Shown here: positions 19,901 to 30,575 of the stretch, one piece after another | How the letters are laid out: each line of letters begins with the position of its first letter | Position numbering within the stretch: the first letter of the stretch is position 1 | Assembly (NCBI GenBank): GCA_029891345.1 | Contig: CM056998.1 | Coordinates: forward strand, 171,950,332-172,014,331 | Source of the DNA: Dryococelus australis | Taxonomy: Eukaryota > Arthropoda > Insecta > Phasmatodea > Phasmatidae | Length of the DNA: 64,000 nt | Direction of reading: 5' to 3' | Program-made: the position numbers and the translations under genes | Notes under the pieces: model-generated | Databases searched by the model: none | What the model saw: the letters and a program-made list of their open reading frames with translations, nothing else | What the model was told of the DNA's origin: nothing

Positions 19901-20618
19901 TTCAATATGCTGTTGGTATAATATTCGTCCAGATTATTCAGTTGCAGTATAATTTTGTTCTTTGTTTTAAAGGAGCTTTCTACATATTCAATATTCTCAC
20001 CAATGCCCCTTTTGTACTCAGTGAAGAATTTCATGTTCACTTTGAATGATTTTGAATGCTTACTAATTAGCCATGTGACAGTTTCTTTTACATCGTTTAG
20101 GAAATGCTTTGGGTCTTTGTATGCATTCACATTCTTTATAGCATAAGTCTTGATCCTACTTTGAAATGCTGTTTCGATTTCTTCTACACTGAATATGGGT
20201 TTGTACTTATGAATTTTACTTCTCAAGTGACTTCTTATGAGAGACGGTTTGTAATAGTGGCTATACGTTTCACATTTCACTTGTTTCTCTTGTGGGAACT
20301 TCTGTTTTGATATTAAGTGTTGTGGCACTTTAAAAATTTCCCATGCATTTGTTGGTTCATGTGATTTATTACGTATTGGTGTAAGACCTTTGTGCAATCT
20401 ACTTTTAAGATGGCTTCTTATGAGAGACAGTTTGTAAAAGTGTTTACAATACAAGTTTCACACTTGACATACTTCTCTTTAGCTTTCTTCTTCTTTCTTT
20501 CCGCAAAGACGCCTTTCTTAAACTTATATTCTTTCCAAACATAACCAGTTGCGTTAACCTTTTTCATTGCCATGGTTGTCATCATATTAGACGTCGGTTG
20601 ATTTTTATTTGCGCTCAT
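16960..20618 (-). pseudogene. Protein-primed type DNA polymerase B, broken
   Basis: The start at 20618 (MSANKNQPTSNMMTT) opens a gene of about 3.66 kb (roughly 1,200 codons), ending near 16960. Two zinc-finger-like repeats (SLIRSHLKSRLHKG, SLIRSHLRSKIHKYK) lie near the N-terminus. Next come a conserved block (QWALNRIFKLEVRINKYVPF), the exonuclease motif (VIYADFECLL) and a Cys/His insert (HCHICEKSL, RDHDHLTGKFRG). Polymerase motif A is YLDASNLYGWAM, motif B KLMNNSIFGKTMENI and motif C CYQDTDLYIYY. Frame changes occur near 20440, 19640, 18800, 18360, 17950 and 17175, with stops at 19476 and 19449. It would replicate the element from protein-primed ends. Confidence 0.9.
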
Positions 20619-20665
20619 TTATTATATACAATATTTTATTTTTTACGCATTCAAATTTCTTGAGC
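20618..20665 (-). repeat. Right margin inverted repeat a
   Basis: Reverse-complement partner of 8628-8676. It ends at the PolB start codon, so it overlaps the polymerase promoter. Beyond it (20666-20776) no further similarity to the left margin is evident. Confidence 0.75.
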
Positions 20666-20776
20666 CACTGTTTTTTTGCAATCGTTCAGTTTGGACGAAT
20701 TAAGCGTCTGGCCTCAGACGGATGAATCTTTTTCACCGTCGCACGGCGCAATAACACAATGTTCGTACAGTACGTT

Positions 20777-20867
20777 TTGTAGCATATTGCCGATGTCAGA
20801 GCGATAATTGTGTTTTAATGATTGGATAACCATTAAAACTTTATAGAGATATGAGCACAAATAAAAA
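20777..20867 (-). repeat. Inverted repeat b, right copy
   Basis: Reverse-complement partner of 9023-9113 (91 bp, 3 mismatches). It contains the hairpin GTTTTAATG (20812-20820) / CATTAAAAC (20831-20839). It lies outside repeat a, whereas its left partner lies inside repeat a, so the ends of the element have been rearranged. Confidence 0.85.
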
Positions 20868-20879
20868 GCTGTATCTGGT

Positions 20880-23357
20880 TTTGTAAATACAGCATACTAA
20901 TATTAAAATATTTATATGCCCACCATTTTGAAAGTGTCTGACCTACTTAATGCACATCAATTTATATGGCTTGCCATAGTAATACTTGTTTGTGGAATTC
21001 AGTAGTATAGTAGACTATAAAGCAGTCATTTTCAAAATGAACAACTAGTGTGGTCATAAATTGTATTGCAAAGGTAGGGTATCATAATTACTAAAGCTAT
21101 ACTGAGATTGGTAAAAATTATTGTGGTCTCAGATGTTTTCAAGAGTACACGCATACAAACACATACAGAGATAGAAAGGTACTGACGCAGTCGGGTGAGA
21201 CACCAGAATAACTATGACACAAATACTTACTGGTAATTTGGGTGCCAGCGGTGCTTCCCAATCACTGCACTACTGAGACTCAGGGTTCTCAGATATGCTG
21301 TGGGTTCTGTGTGTCTGTCTCACCCGTGCATACTTACAAATACGTAGGCAATACTAAACTTTTTACTAAACATCACTGGAAATACACTTAATAAAACATA
21401 TGGGGCTAGGACACTGTCACTACTGAATAAAAGATATAAGTTCACTGTAGACTTGTTTTTATTGTTATTATGCATACACATCAACGTGCCAATGAAATGA
21501 TTATCTTGGTCATGACTAGCCAATTCTGCTTGGGTGCTCCCCAACCCAAATTACTCTTAGTGCACGCCTAGATGGATGATCTCACCTAGGTGCGTGAAAG
21601 CTCAGTCTTCACAAGGGAAGAGGACCAACAGCCGCTAGGGTGGACTGATGGTTTTTCCCTGAAGACAGGACACTGTGAATTACAAATTAAACCCTTAATA
21701 CATATTAACACGTGTGATTACTCGGCATCACTAACGCAAACTCGTCGGGGCTCGCCCTCCAGCACGTGGTTAGTGTGGTGACGGCCTATACACAGAGCCA
21801 GCTAGGACGGGAATAATTGCACCATACACTAATTACAAAATTACATAAACCATTGAATGATACATGAAACAAGATGGGACATGAGATGAATATTCACAAT
21901 AAACACACACGTGTGAAAACAAGCTTAGATGGCACGGATGCCGCTGGATGAAGTTCATAGCGGACCATGTGGTGCAGGTGAAATTGCAATATTTCTGCGT
22001 GGAAATGGCAAACTAAAGTCAGACAAAATATTATTATTGCTGAGAAAATTATTCTGTTTATGATTGCAGTGGTTACAGGCTTGTAACATGCCTCATGGCG
22101 GTAATATCAAACATTACTGTGACCGCGTGCTCAAGTACAAAAAGCATCAATTGACCTGAAAAATTCATTGAACCCTGAATAAAACTACCATAGAACCCTT
22201 AAATAAATATTGCACATACGATGTTACATAAATAAGCTCTCAAACACAACGAAGTCGTATACAAAGATTTGGCATCGTTCGGCCATGTGGTTGTATGTGA
22301 AATTACCGTAAAATATTCAAATACGAAAAGTACCCTCAAATACATAGACAAAAATAAAGCTCTTAAAATTGCATGTAGCAATAACGCAGAAGTTTCAATA
22401 AAACACCATAAACATAGGCGGATGACACCTGATTCAATTTGTGCGGGTTGCGTGACCTCTCCGACATCTTTCTCATCCTTCTCCTTGATTAAGTTAAAAA
22501 TGCCACAAGGGCGCAAGAAATTAATAAAGCGGAAACATAATGCTGGGGAAAATGTCTGGCAAAAACGTATGCAAGCAAAGGTTAACCGGTAAACTAAATT
22601 AACTATGGGAACCTAAATCAGTAAACAAAAGTTGTAGTGCGTACGTGACAGTGTCTTACTGCGTCAGCTCTCCACGACAGACTGTCCAGAGACAAGCATC
22701 ACACGGACCTACCATGGCCACCTACGGGGATTACATAAGCGGAAGTGCTATGCATGCTGAGTAAAATATTTTATTATTGAAAATAAAATGGCAAAAATAA
22801 AATAAAATATTGTTTTACATTTTTATAATTTTCTTATGAATTTCAATATTATTTTAGTGTCTCTTTATTACGGCATTCATGTTGGAATGTTAAGTGTTCT
22901 TAATCGTGGTGCCGCGAGCACTTTGAATTTTGTAACCACACTATTTAAAATTAGTACAAACACTTTAAAACATTTAAAGACATATTAAACACTGAAAAGA
23001 CAATAGAACACATTTTACATTGAAAATCACATTTATACAAAAGTTTAAAATTATTGACCTCTTTGCGTACGTGTGGGACACATGACACGTGCGTGGTGAG
23101 CATCGTCATGGGCTCTAGCGCCGCTGGCTGTTAGCTGGCATCAGTACATATGATAATAATGATCAAGTTATCATTGTTGTTCGTGTAAAAATGGTTTTTT
23201 CTTGAATAATGACCATTATTGAGGTAGTGATCATTAAAAAAAATTATCAGGGAAGAAGTAAAGTTAATTCATACAGTGTATTAGTTGGCAACTTAATTTT
23301 TATTCCAACTAAATGTATTACTGAACAGAATTAGGCAATTATGACAACACCACCGGG
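20880..23357. other. Intergenic, no gene recognised
   Basis: AT-rich sequence with short open frames that look random. About 21170-21320 holds a repeated GGTGAGACA / TGTCTCACC inverted pair about 125 bp apart (near 21197 and 21322), possibly a small repeat. I see no protein domain in 22269-22592, although it is an uninterrupted 107-codon frame. Confidence 0.55.
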
Positions 23358-23365
23358 CTCTCTTG

Positions 23366-23848
23366 CAGGGATGTGAATCCAGGTAATTAAAAATTCTGCA
23401 AATTATAGTATTTAGTACAACATCATAATACGTTAACAAAAATTTATTGGCAATCATTTCAGATTTACCATGTGGGTGTTCTGTATTTTTGATAAATAAT
23501 TTCACCTTTTTATTTTAAAAATGTTTTACAACTAATAACTATATTACATTTAATTAAAGAAGATATTAGAAATGCTACTTTAGTACTCAACTTATGAGCT
23601 CTTTCTATCATTACTTATATTGAAATATATTTATGAAATCCTTTGTGTTAGTGTTTTCTTGGCTGTATACTCGCTACATTGATGTATGGAATACGTACTA
23701 TGGTGAATAATGAGTATCAAAATACTAGAGCTTTGGTTATAAGTAAATTATAGTATTTCTGCATACTATAATGAATTTACTATAGTACATAGTACAGAAC
23801 TTTAATTATAGTATAAATACCATAACTGTAGTACAGTTCACATCCCTG
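23366..23848. mobile_element. hAT-type MITE, 483 bp
   Basis: Ends are CAGGGATGTGAA (23366-23377) and its exact reverse complement TTCACATCCCTG (23837-23848). The flanks are identical 8-bp copies CTCTCTTG (23358-23365 and 23849-23856). An 8-bp target duplication and a CAGGG-type terminus are hallmarks of the hAT superfamily. The interior is AT-rich with no transposase and has repeated TATAGTA words near the right end, so it is a non-autonomous copy. Confidence 0.93.
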
Positions 23849-23856
23849 CTCTCTTG

Positions 23857-26800
23857 CAAACATGTGCAAAATGTCATTGGTTTGTCTCTGTTGTATAGCA
23901 CAGCAATAGTGGAGAATTTGTATATTTTGTAAGTAACGTGATATACATGTTTTAAATATACGTATTTATATAGCTAAAATATTGTTAATAACAGTGCATG
24001 CAGTAAAACTGCATAATAACCACAATTGGTGTCATTATAATCATGTGTTTTGGTATGAACTGCACTTTACATTGCCTCTTGCTATGAACTACTTTGGACG
24101 GCATGTGTCTGTTACGAGTTTAGATGCTGGTAATCATAACAGTAAGGGGGGGGGGGGAGAAGGTAAGATGCATGGGCAGCGTGAAGCTATCTTACGATTG
24201 CCGGGCTATTTTGCTACTCTTGTTGTCGCTCAGTCACTAACCAGTCTGTGACGGGCTACAGACGCACGGGTGAGATGTAAGTAGCTTGTGCAGTGTCTAG
24301 TGTCCGCATAAGGGGTTCATCATAATCTGTTCAGGGATTAAAAAGTTACAAGAGGGGGACACATCCAAGCAGACGTTTGGATTATTTCATAAGCCTACCT
24401 TTCTAAAGGAAAGTAGGCTAAAAAATGTGGATGAAAACATGATGTGGAAATACAGTTAGCATGCACACTTGCATAATGATCAGTAACAAAAAGTATTGGT
24501 AAAAAATTTAAAGTGGCATGTGCATTAGTAAAATTATATACTTGCATTAAATAATTATGATAACAGGCATTTGTGTTAGTAAATCTGAAGAATGGCCCAA
24601 CATGTTAAAATTAGGAAACAGTGTATATAAGAACTTAAAAGCCATTCACAGTGAAGTGTATACTTATGAAATGAAAGCTCTGCATGATGTATATTTTCAA
24701 TCAGTTATTATCGTTCTGCAGTGTGTTAGTACTTGTAAACATTGCCATTTGTACTACTTTTCAAGGGCAATGTTTACATTTCATTGCTCGGAAAATTATA
24801 GTCTATTTACCCAATAAATACACAGCGATAAATGTGATTACAAACTTTATAAATACCTGCAAATTAATTATTATATAGTGTTGGTCTGATACTTTGGTTG
24901 TTTTTCTCTAGGAAATGCAGTTTAGTGTATTCTACTGTCCTGAGGCTCCATAAGAGTATTTTGCTGATTGTGATTGTATTGTATTATGCTGATTATCCAT
25001 ACGGTATATTTTCAGGATGAATATTAAAACTGAGTAAAATTGAATTTTCTCCCATTGTAAGCATTAGATGCTTTTAGAGCTGAAATGTTAAATTATTTCA
25101 TTATTTAGCATGTCAAATCATACACCAGTCGTAGCAGTTGTGAAATGATGAAAACATCTGTAAAAATAGTTTTAATAACATGTAGGGAAATGTTTTGTGT
25201 GTGAAATGCTTAAAAAGTAGTGTAAATTGTTAATTTCATTACAAATACACTTGCCCACATCATCTCAAATTCAATAAGTGAGAACAAACACGAAGGAAAC
25301 TATAGTCGTGTGTTAATCATACTTGAGAATATTCCTTTTTAAGTAAGGCACATTGTAAAATGTAACAGTTTAATGAGAACCTAAATACTGCAGGGTCTAT
25401 TGACAGTGATTTTTATAAAAGATAAGTTTTAACAGTTTTTTTGTGTCTTAAAATTAATGTTTTCTGACCACTGAGTGAGTGTTCACTCAGAATTGGGCAG
25501 CATTTATTATCTGTTTGTGGAGAATTAAACGTCTAGCAAGAGGGCATAACCGTACACTCATGTCAGAGGAGTTGGTCTCAATGTCTGTCTGACATGGTAC
25601 ACGTGTAGATGAGCTACCATGAGATAGAGGGTTTTTAAGGTTAAATTAAATCAGCGGTGATGCGGCTAGTTTGCAAGATACCAATTTAAAGTAAAGAACA
25701 ATTTAAAGTTTTAGAGCCATTTAAGGGAACCACGTAAAAATTTTTAAAAGAATTTACATAGTAGTGTGTCCTTCCGGTCTGGTTGGACTAATTAAGGTTA
25801 AGTCAGACCTAAATGCTAATAGGTTGTACAATATAAACTTCACACTTCAAATTAGACAACTAAAGTAGGATGGAGTCGAAACACAAGCTCAAGGATACAC
25901 TCAAGAACATGCACCGGCTAGGCTGGGTGTTCACCACGTTGGGACAAGGCTTTTAAATAGTGGGGCTTGTTAGCATCCATTCTGGTTAAAGAACTTGGGA
26001 CCTTAAACTTTAGCACTAATTTAAGGCTAGATGTGAGTTTATGGATAGTTTGGATTTTAATTACAGAAGAGGACTTTGACCAATGCGAAGACAGTATCGC
26101 GAAGGACATTTAAAATGTCAGAAACAAAATGGGATTTAACTACGTTTTGGTGCCTTACTGTTGTACAGTGTGGGCCTAGTAGGTTTCCTTGCGGGAACAA
26201 AATCTGGGGTTACCAGCACTATCAGTCGCCGAGACCTTACTTTGTGGATGCCAGGTCATGGGATGCCATGTTCTCTCATTAGCTGGCTGACTGTGGTGGG
26301 TGGCTGCTGTACAGCGGCCCATATTGGCTGCGGTGGAACGTTGCTGAAGTATTGCTCAAAGTTCAAGGAGGGTAATTGTTTATGGGGATGTTTCAACCAC
26401 AGATAGTCTTGTCCTAATAAGCTGTCTCCCTATCTTACTATAGCTAGATGAATTGGGTGCGGTTCAAAAGGTAATTGAGTAGGTGGTGCAAATAAGGGCG
26501 TTGTGTATTTTGCTGCTCAGGTAGCTAGTCTGAGTAACTTGTTCTCTACTGCCTGACGTTGAAGTTTCAGTCCGTATTTTGCACCCCCTTTCTTTGTGTA
26601 AGGCATTAGTAAGCAAAAATAACACTCCTGAGGATAAGCCGGTGTAAGAGCAAATCCCTATAATGTACTTGTAAACACTCTGATTTTCGACAAGACCACA
26701 CACACTGTTGTTCCAGCCCGGCCTTTCAGCGGTGGGTGGAATTTTCTGCCGTTACAGCGGTGGAACAGAGCTTAGGTGCAGACAACGTCGTTTTATACAG

Positions 26801-28577
26801 AAGTGTACAGGTGAAGTGTTTGTAACGGGTCGGATGGCTAAAGCACTCCTCTCTCCAGGCCGGCCATGACAGCAGTGGCGGAGTAGGTAGGTACCTTAGT
26901 CAACTCAATTCCACGTACAGATGTGTACGTAAGGTGATTTGGGTGCTATCGATGATATAACCAGCGGAACATCTCCGTTTACCTCTTAGATTGTGTGTAA
27001 CTGCCATTGTGGCTTTGTACTCAGATTTGCCAGCTTTCCCTCAATATAAAATTTAAAGCACAACTTGGCCATAAGGGCAAGTAGGGAGCAATTTTACCAA
27101 TAAGAAAACATAAAAAGTTTTAAGTTTCAAAATGCAATACATTTTTATTAATACATGTTTTAACATATGGGGCCGCACTGTACTAATAAAATAATATTAA
27201 TATTAAGAAATAAAAGCAAATATTACTTACTGAACTCAGGTGAAGGTAACCTGATTGCAAAACTAGAACTTCTATGTATTGATTGCCTTGGCGAGAAAGT
27301 TCAATTTAATTAAAGCAAAATTAATTAAATTCCCTAATTTAATAAGGGCATGTTCAAAAGAAACCTAACTAGCAGGAGTTCATTATCAAAAGGACAATGA
27401 AGAAGTTGGTTGGGCTAGAACCAGAAGAGACGTCGTCATCGTGACCTGGGTTACCTCAAGGTGGGTGACCAAGGAGGAAGGGTGGGTTGACGAGAGTGTT
27501 GGCAGAACCCTCTGATGGCATCGGCATCCGAGAGCCTTTGGAGCTGGAGTTTACTGAAGAGGTGGAGACCCTCTGGAAGGCAATGGTCCTCCGGAGCTGT
27601 TGGCTGCTGAAGACGTCGAGTACCCTCTGGGGGATGCTGGCTTACCGACGCAAAGTCTCCTCAGCCATGAAAACGGCTGGACTCGAGGGCCTAGTAGGTA
27701 GCTTATGCACTCAGAAGAGATACTCCAGCCCTTACATCGGTGGAGCAAGGTTGGCAAGCACTTGCCATTAGCTGACACCTCCAGCCAATCACAGCCGTGA
27801 AGGTGCAGCAGACTGCCCTGAGGCCTGCTCTGCTAGCCCTTTTATACGTAGCTTCTAAGTTCTCAGAAGGGTGAGTGGAAAGCTATCCTCGCTTCACAGG
27901 GGTTGAGAAATTCCAAGTTTCTGTGATGGAGACGTTGACATATCTTATTGCCTCGTCTGGAGGCTCTCGTGGCTGTGGCGCTCCAGTAGAATGTGTGCTG
28001 CCCTCCAGTGGTACGCTGTGATACTGACGTGACCTTCCTGGAAGGTGTCTGTGGCTCGGCAGATAGTAAAATCTTCAGAGACGGGTGTTGATGTGACGGC
28101 TTCTGGGCGAGTTGCAGTGAACAGTAAACTATAGGATCATGTGTTTGTAGTATCAGTTGGAGCTTGCCAATGTACCCTGTAGGCACGTGTCCATCCTCAA
28201 TTACTGTTTATGTGGCATGACTTGCCCCATAAGGATTATTGCGTTCCAAGATGGGGTGAAGTCATTACGTGGAGTGTGTTTCGTAGAAGTGCAGAAATGT
28301 GTCGTGCGTCAATATGATATTCCTTTTTTTGTGGTTCTAAATATTAATTTATCGCATGGGACAGTGACATGTTCAAGCAAATAAAAATAATGCAGCACTA
28401 TTGTGTGGAAGGAGATGCAGAATTATGTTGGCAGTTCCAAAACTGTATTGGAAATAGGAACCACACTACCAATGTTTTAATCAAGAATGTGACTAACACT
28501 AGTAGTTTTTTAATTTGAAAATGTCTGTGAATGTTGTCAGAAAAATAGATGTTGTAAACTAAATAACATATAAATTA
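23857..28577. other. Mostly AT-rich intergenic sequence with GC-rich repeat fragments
   Basis: No gene is recognised. A G12 run is at 24147-24158. The stretch 26000-27000 is mixed with repeat-like GC-rich segments. About 27400-27860 is GC-rich with CCTCTGG/CCTCCGG words similar in style to the LTR-like blocks at 7.2 and 55 kb, and probably belongs to a related retroelement. Open frames there run on both strands and look like composition artefacts. Confidence 0.5.
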
Positions 28578-30309
28578 TTAGTTACTTAGTTCTTTCGTTA
28601 GTTTTAGGATCTGCAAAGTTAAGAGTTCTGTTTGAAGTTTCTCCTGTTTAGTTTTTTCTTGTTCTTGTTGTAACCTTAGTTGGTGAATCTCTTTCACTGC
28701 CTTGTTTTCTTCAATTGCAAACTTTTTTGCCAACTGAATTAACTCGATTTTTGCTTTATACAGGGCACTTATTGTGACCTTTTTGTTTGAGTGCATTGCC
28801 GGTCGTCGTCTGTTAGTCCAGGGAGATGTTCCCATTTTGTTTCTCACATGGCTGGCAGAGACTGTCCTCCAACCATTGGATCCAGTCGAGATACAGTTAT
28901 CTGAAGCATTTGCAGGGTTAATTTCTTGAGCTGTGTTTGTGACAACTGAGTCTTTACTGGAATCACTTTCCGCAGGCACTACTGGTGGAAGTATACAGTG
29001 ATTGTGGTTGGCATTTTGGAGGCCAGAACACTCTGGACCCCTTAGCATGGATGGTGTGTCCTGTGGAAATATTCCAGCCATTGAATTGTTTTAAATTTTA
29101 TATGAGTGGGATATTGTGAAAATAGCATTTAGTTTTTATGATTCTGAACCTTAATTTCCATTTTATTTTGCTTTGTAATAATTTCCGTAGTATTTACATA
29201 CTTGTCACCGTACCACATTTTTTCACAATCGTTAGTGAAATCTGTGTAAATAAACAAAATTGCCATGTTCACAATGTCCTACTTAGTGGATTTCGTAGAA
29301 TTATTATTAAATTTAGTGTTAATATTTCCTTTTACATACACTCTCTTTAGTTTCCAGGATGGGGATATCCATCACTGCTCCAATTTCCAGCTTAACATTA
29401 TCCTCAGTTGTACCATTTAATACACCTGCAAAAATAAATATTTTTCCAGTTTCAAACATAACAAAGATGCATGTGCAGGTTATGAAAATAAATGTCATGC
29501 ATATACTGAATGCTACCAAATATTTTGCAAATGCAGATCTCAATCACTATACCAGTTCTTTGATGTACAACATTTATTAATTAATTCAACTGCAAATAAT
29601 CACAAAGTCCCTTTAATTATCTAAGCCATTCTAATTAATTTACATCAGCATCATTTAAAATAAACAATTTTACTGTATTTCAACTTACTCATGCATTGTG
29701 ATGCTATTACATCAGTGTCTGAATCGAAGACGTGCATGTTCCCCTTCAATTTTATCAGATTGTGTACTCGCCCAAAAATAGGGTTGTCATTAAGTTTTTT
29801 GGGAAGTCCTCCACCTGACAACAAGCCATATACAAGTAAACATTAGTCTTTTTAACATGTCACATTTTATTCATGTCACCATTTTCATTTGAAAACATAT
29901 TATTTCCTTCAATTTCTATACCATACAATTTATTGTATTAAAGTAGGTTAAATATAATATAATTTCTAAAACTGCAAATTTTATTTCACATTGTTAAAAT
30001 ATTACCTGTTCCTGTAACCATTTGAACATGCTCATCATCTTTTTTTTTTCGCGCAAGTTTTTTTAGGTTTTCCCACACTGACTTCAAGTTTTTTGCTGTC
30101 CTGTGTTGATCATCAGATGTATAATTGAAACTGTTCGCAATTGTTTGCCACTGTTTCATTTTGTTTAGCTGTGTCACAGCATCAGTTTTTTTATTTTCGA
30201 CTATATTGAAATGTTCTGTGACTAAATCTAACAAAATATGTTTTTCACGTGACGAAAAATTTTTGTTTCTCTGTTGCTTTTTTCCCAAAATACCTATATG
30301 ACATGCCAT
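28578..30309 (-). CDS. Myb/SANT-like (zeste-like) DNA-binding protein, 4 exons
   Basis: Four exons with consistent phases: 30309-30006, 29814-29689, 29425-29340 and 29060-28578, all GT-AG, giving 332 residues without a stop. Exon 1 carries a Myb/SANT-like domain (NFSSREKHILLDLVTEHFNI, WQTIANSFN, AKNLKSVWENLKKLARKKKD). Exon 2 continues the usual GTGGGLP junction and FDSDTDV. Exon 4 has a Ser/Pro/Asn-rich middle and a coiled coil (NKAVKEIHQLRLQQEQEKTK). This architecture fits insect zeste-like or transposon-derived Myb/SANT proteins that bind DNA in the nucleus; some accompany PIF/Harbinger transposases. No transposase is seen nearby. The intact frame suggests a functional or young gene. Confidence 0.8.
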
Positions 30310-30383
30310 ACTTATCTCACAATGTTTTCTCTGTAGAAGCGCAAAGCAAAAAACTATTCCAGTGACTGATCCAGTGAAGTGTT

Positions 30384-30575
30384 TACCAATTGAAAATCGA
30401 GATAATGTCAGAAAACCGAGATAATTTTATCTCAATCTTGACGAACGATAATACATGGTGAAGCAGGCTTAACTTTCTCAAGATAAGAATTGTAGTTAAA
30501 CTTCTCATCATGATAAAATTATCTCAATTTTCAGAAAGTCTTATCTTCGATGGTGAAACCAGCCCTCAGTAGGTT
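30384..30575. repeat. Inverted-repeat segment upstream of the Myb/SANT-like gene
   Basis: TGAAAATCGAGATAAT (about 30391) is matched in reverse by ATTATCTCAATTTTCA (about 30519), and GAGATAATTTTATCTC (30418-30433) folds on itself. The outer edge reads GATGGTGAAACCAGCCCTCA, whose reverse complement GGGCTGGTTTCACCATC looks like a PIF/Harbinger-type terminus. It could be the right end of the element that carries the gene. No left end was found. Confidence 0.45.

Larger units (their letters stand above)
8213..20880. mobile_element. Maverick/Polinton (adintovirus-like) virus-like element
   Basis: About 12.5 kb carrying the diagnostic Maverick gene set: protein-primed PolB, retroviral-type integrase, FtsK/HerA-type packaging ATPase, adenain-like protease, double-jelly-roll major capsid protein and minor capsid (penton) protein. 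It also has a PLA2 virion protein, a small hydrophobic protein and Bro-N genes. Genes lie on both strands. Inverted repeats are present at both margins (8628-8676 with 20618-20665, and 9023-9113 with 20777-20867). Flanking target-site duplications were not identified. Frameshifts or stops in nearly all genes show it is an old germline copy. The outer limits given are approximate. Confidence 0.9.

Noticed and set aside
22269-22592. 107-codon frame with a basic tail as a possible host gene
   Set aside because: No domain, no splice context and no similarity I can recognise; left as intergenic.
27487-27778. GC-rich open frames on both strands
   Set aside because: Long frames arise from low stop density in GC-rich repeat sequence; no conserved motif.
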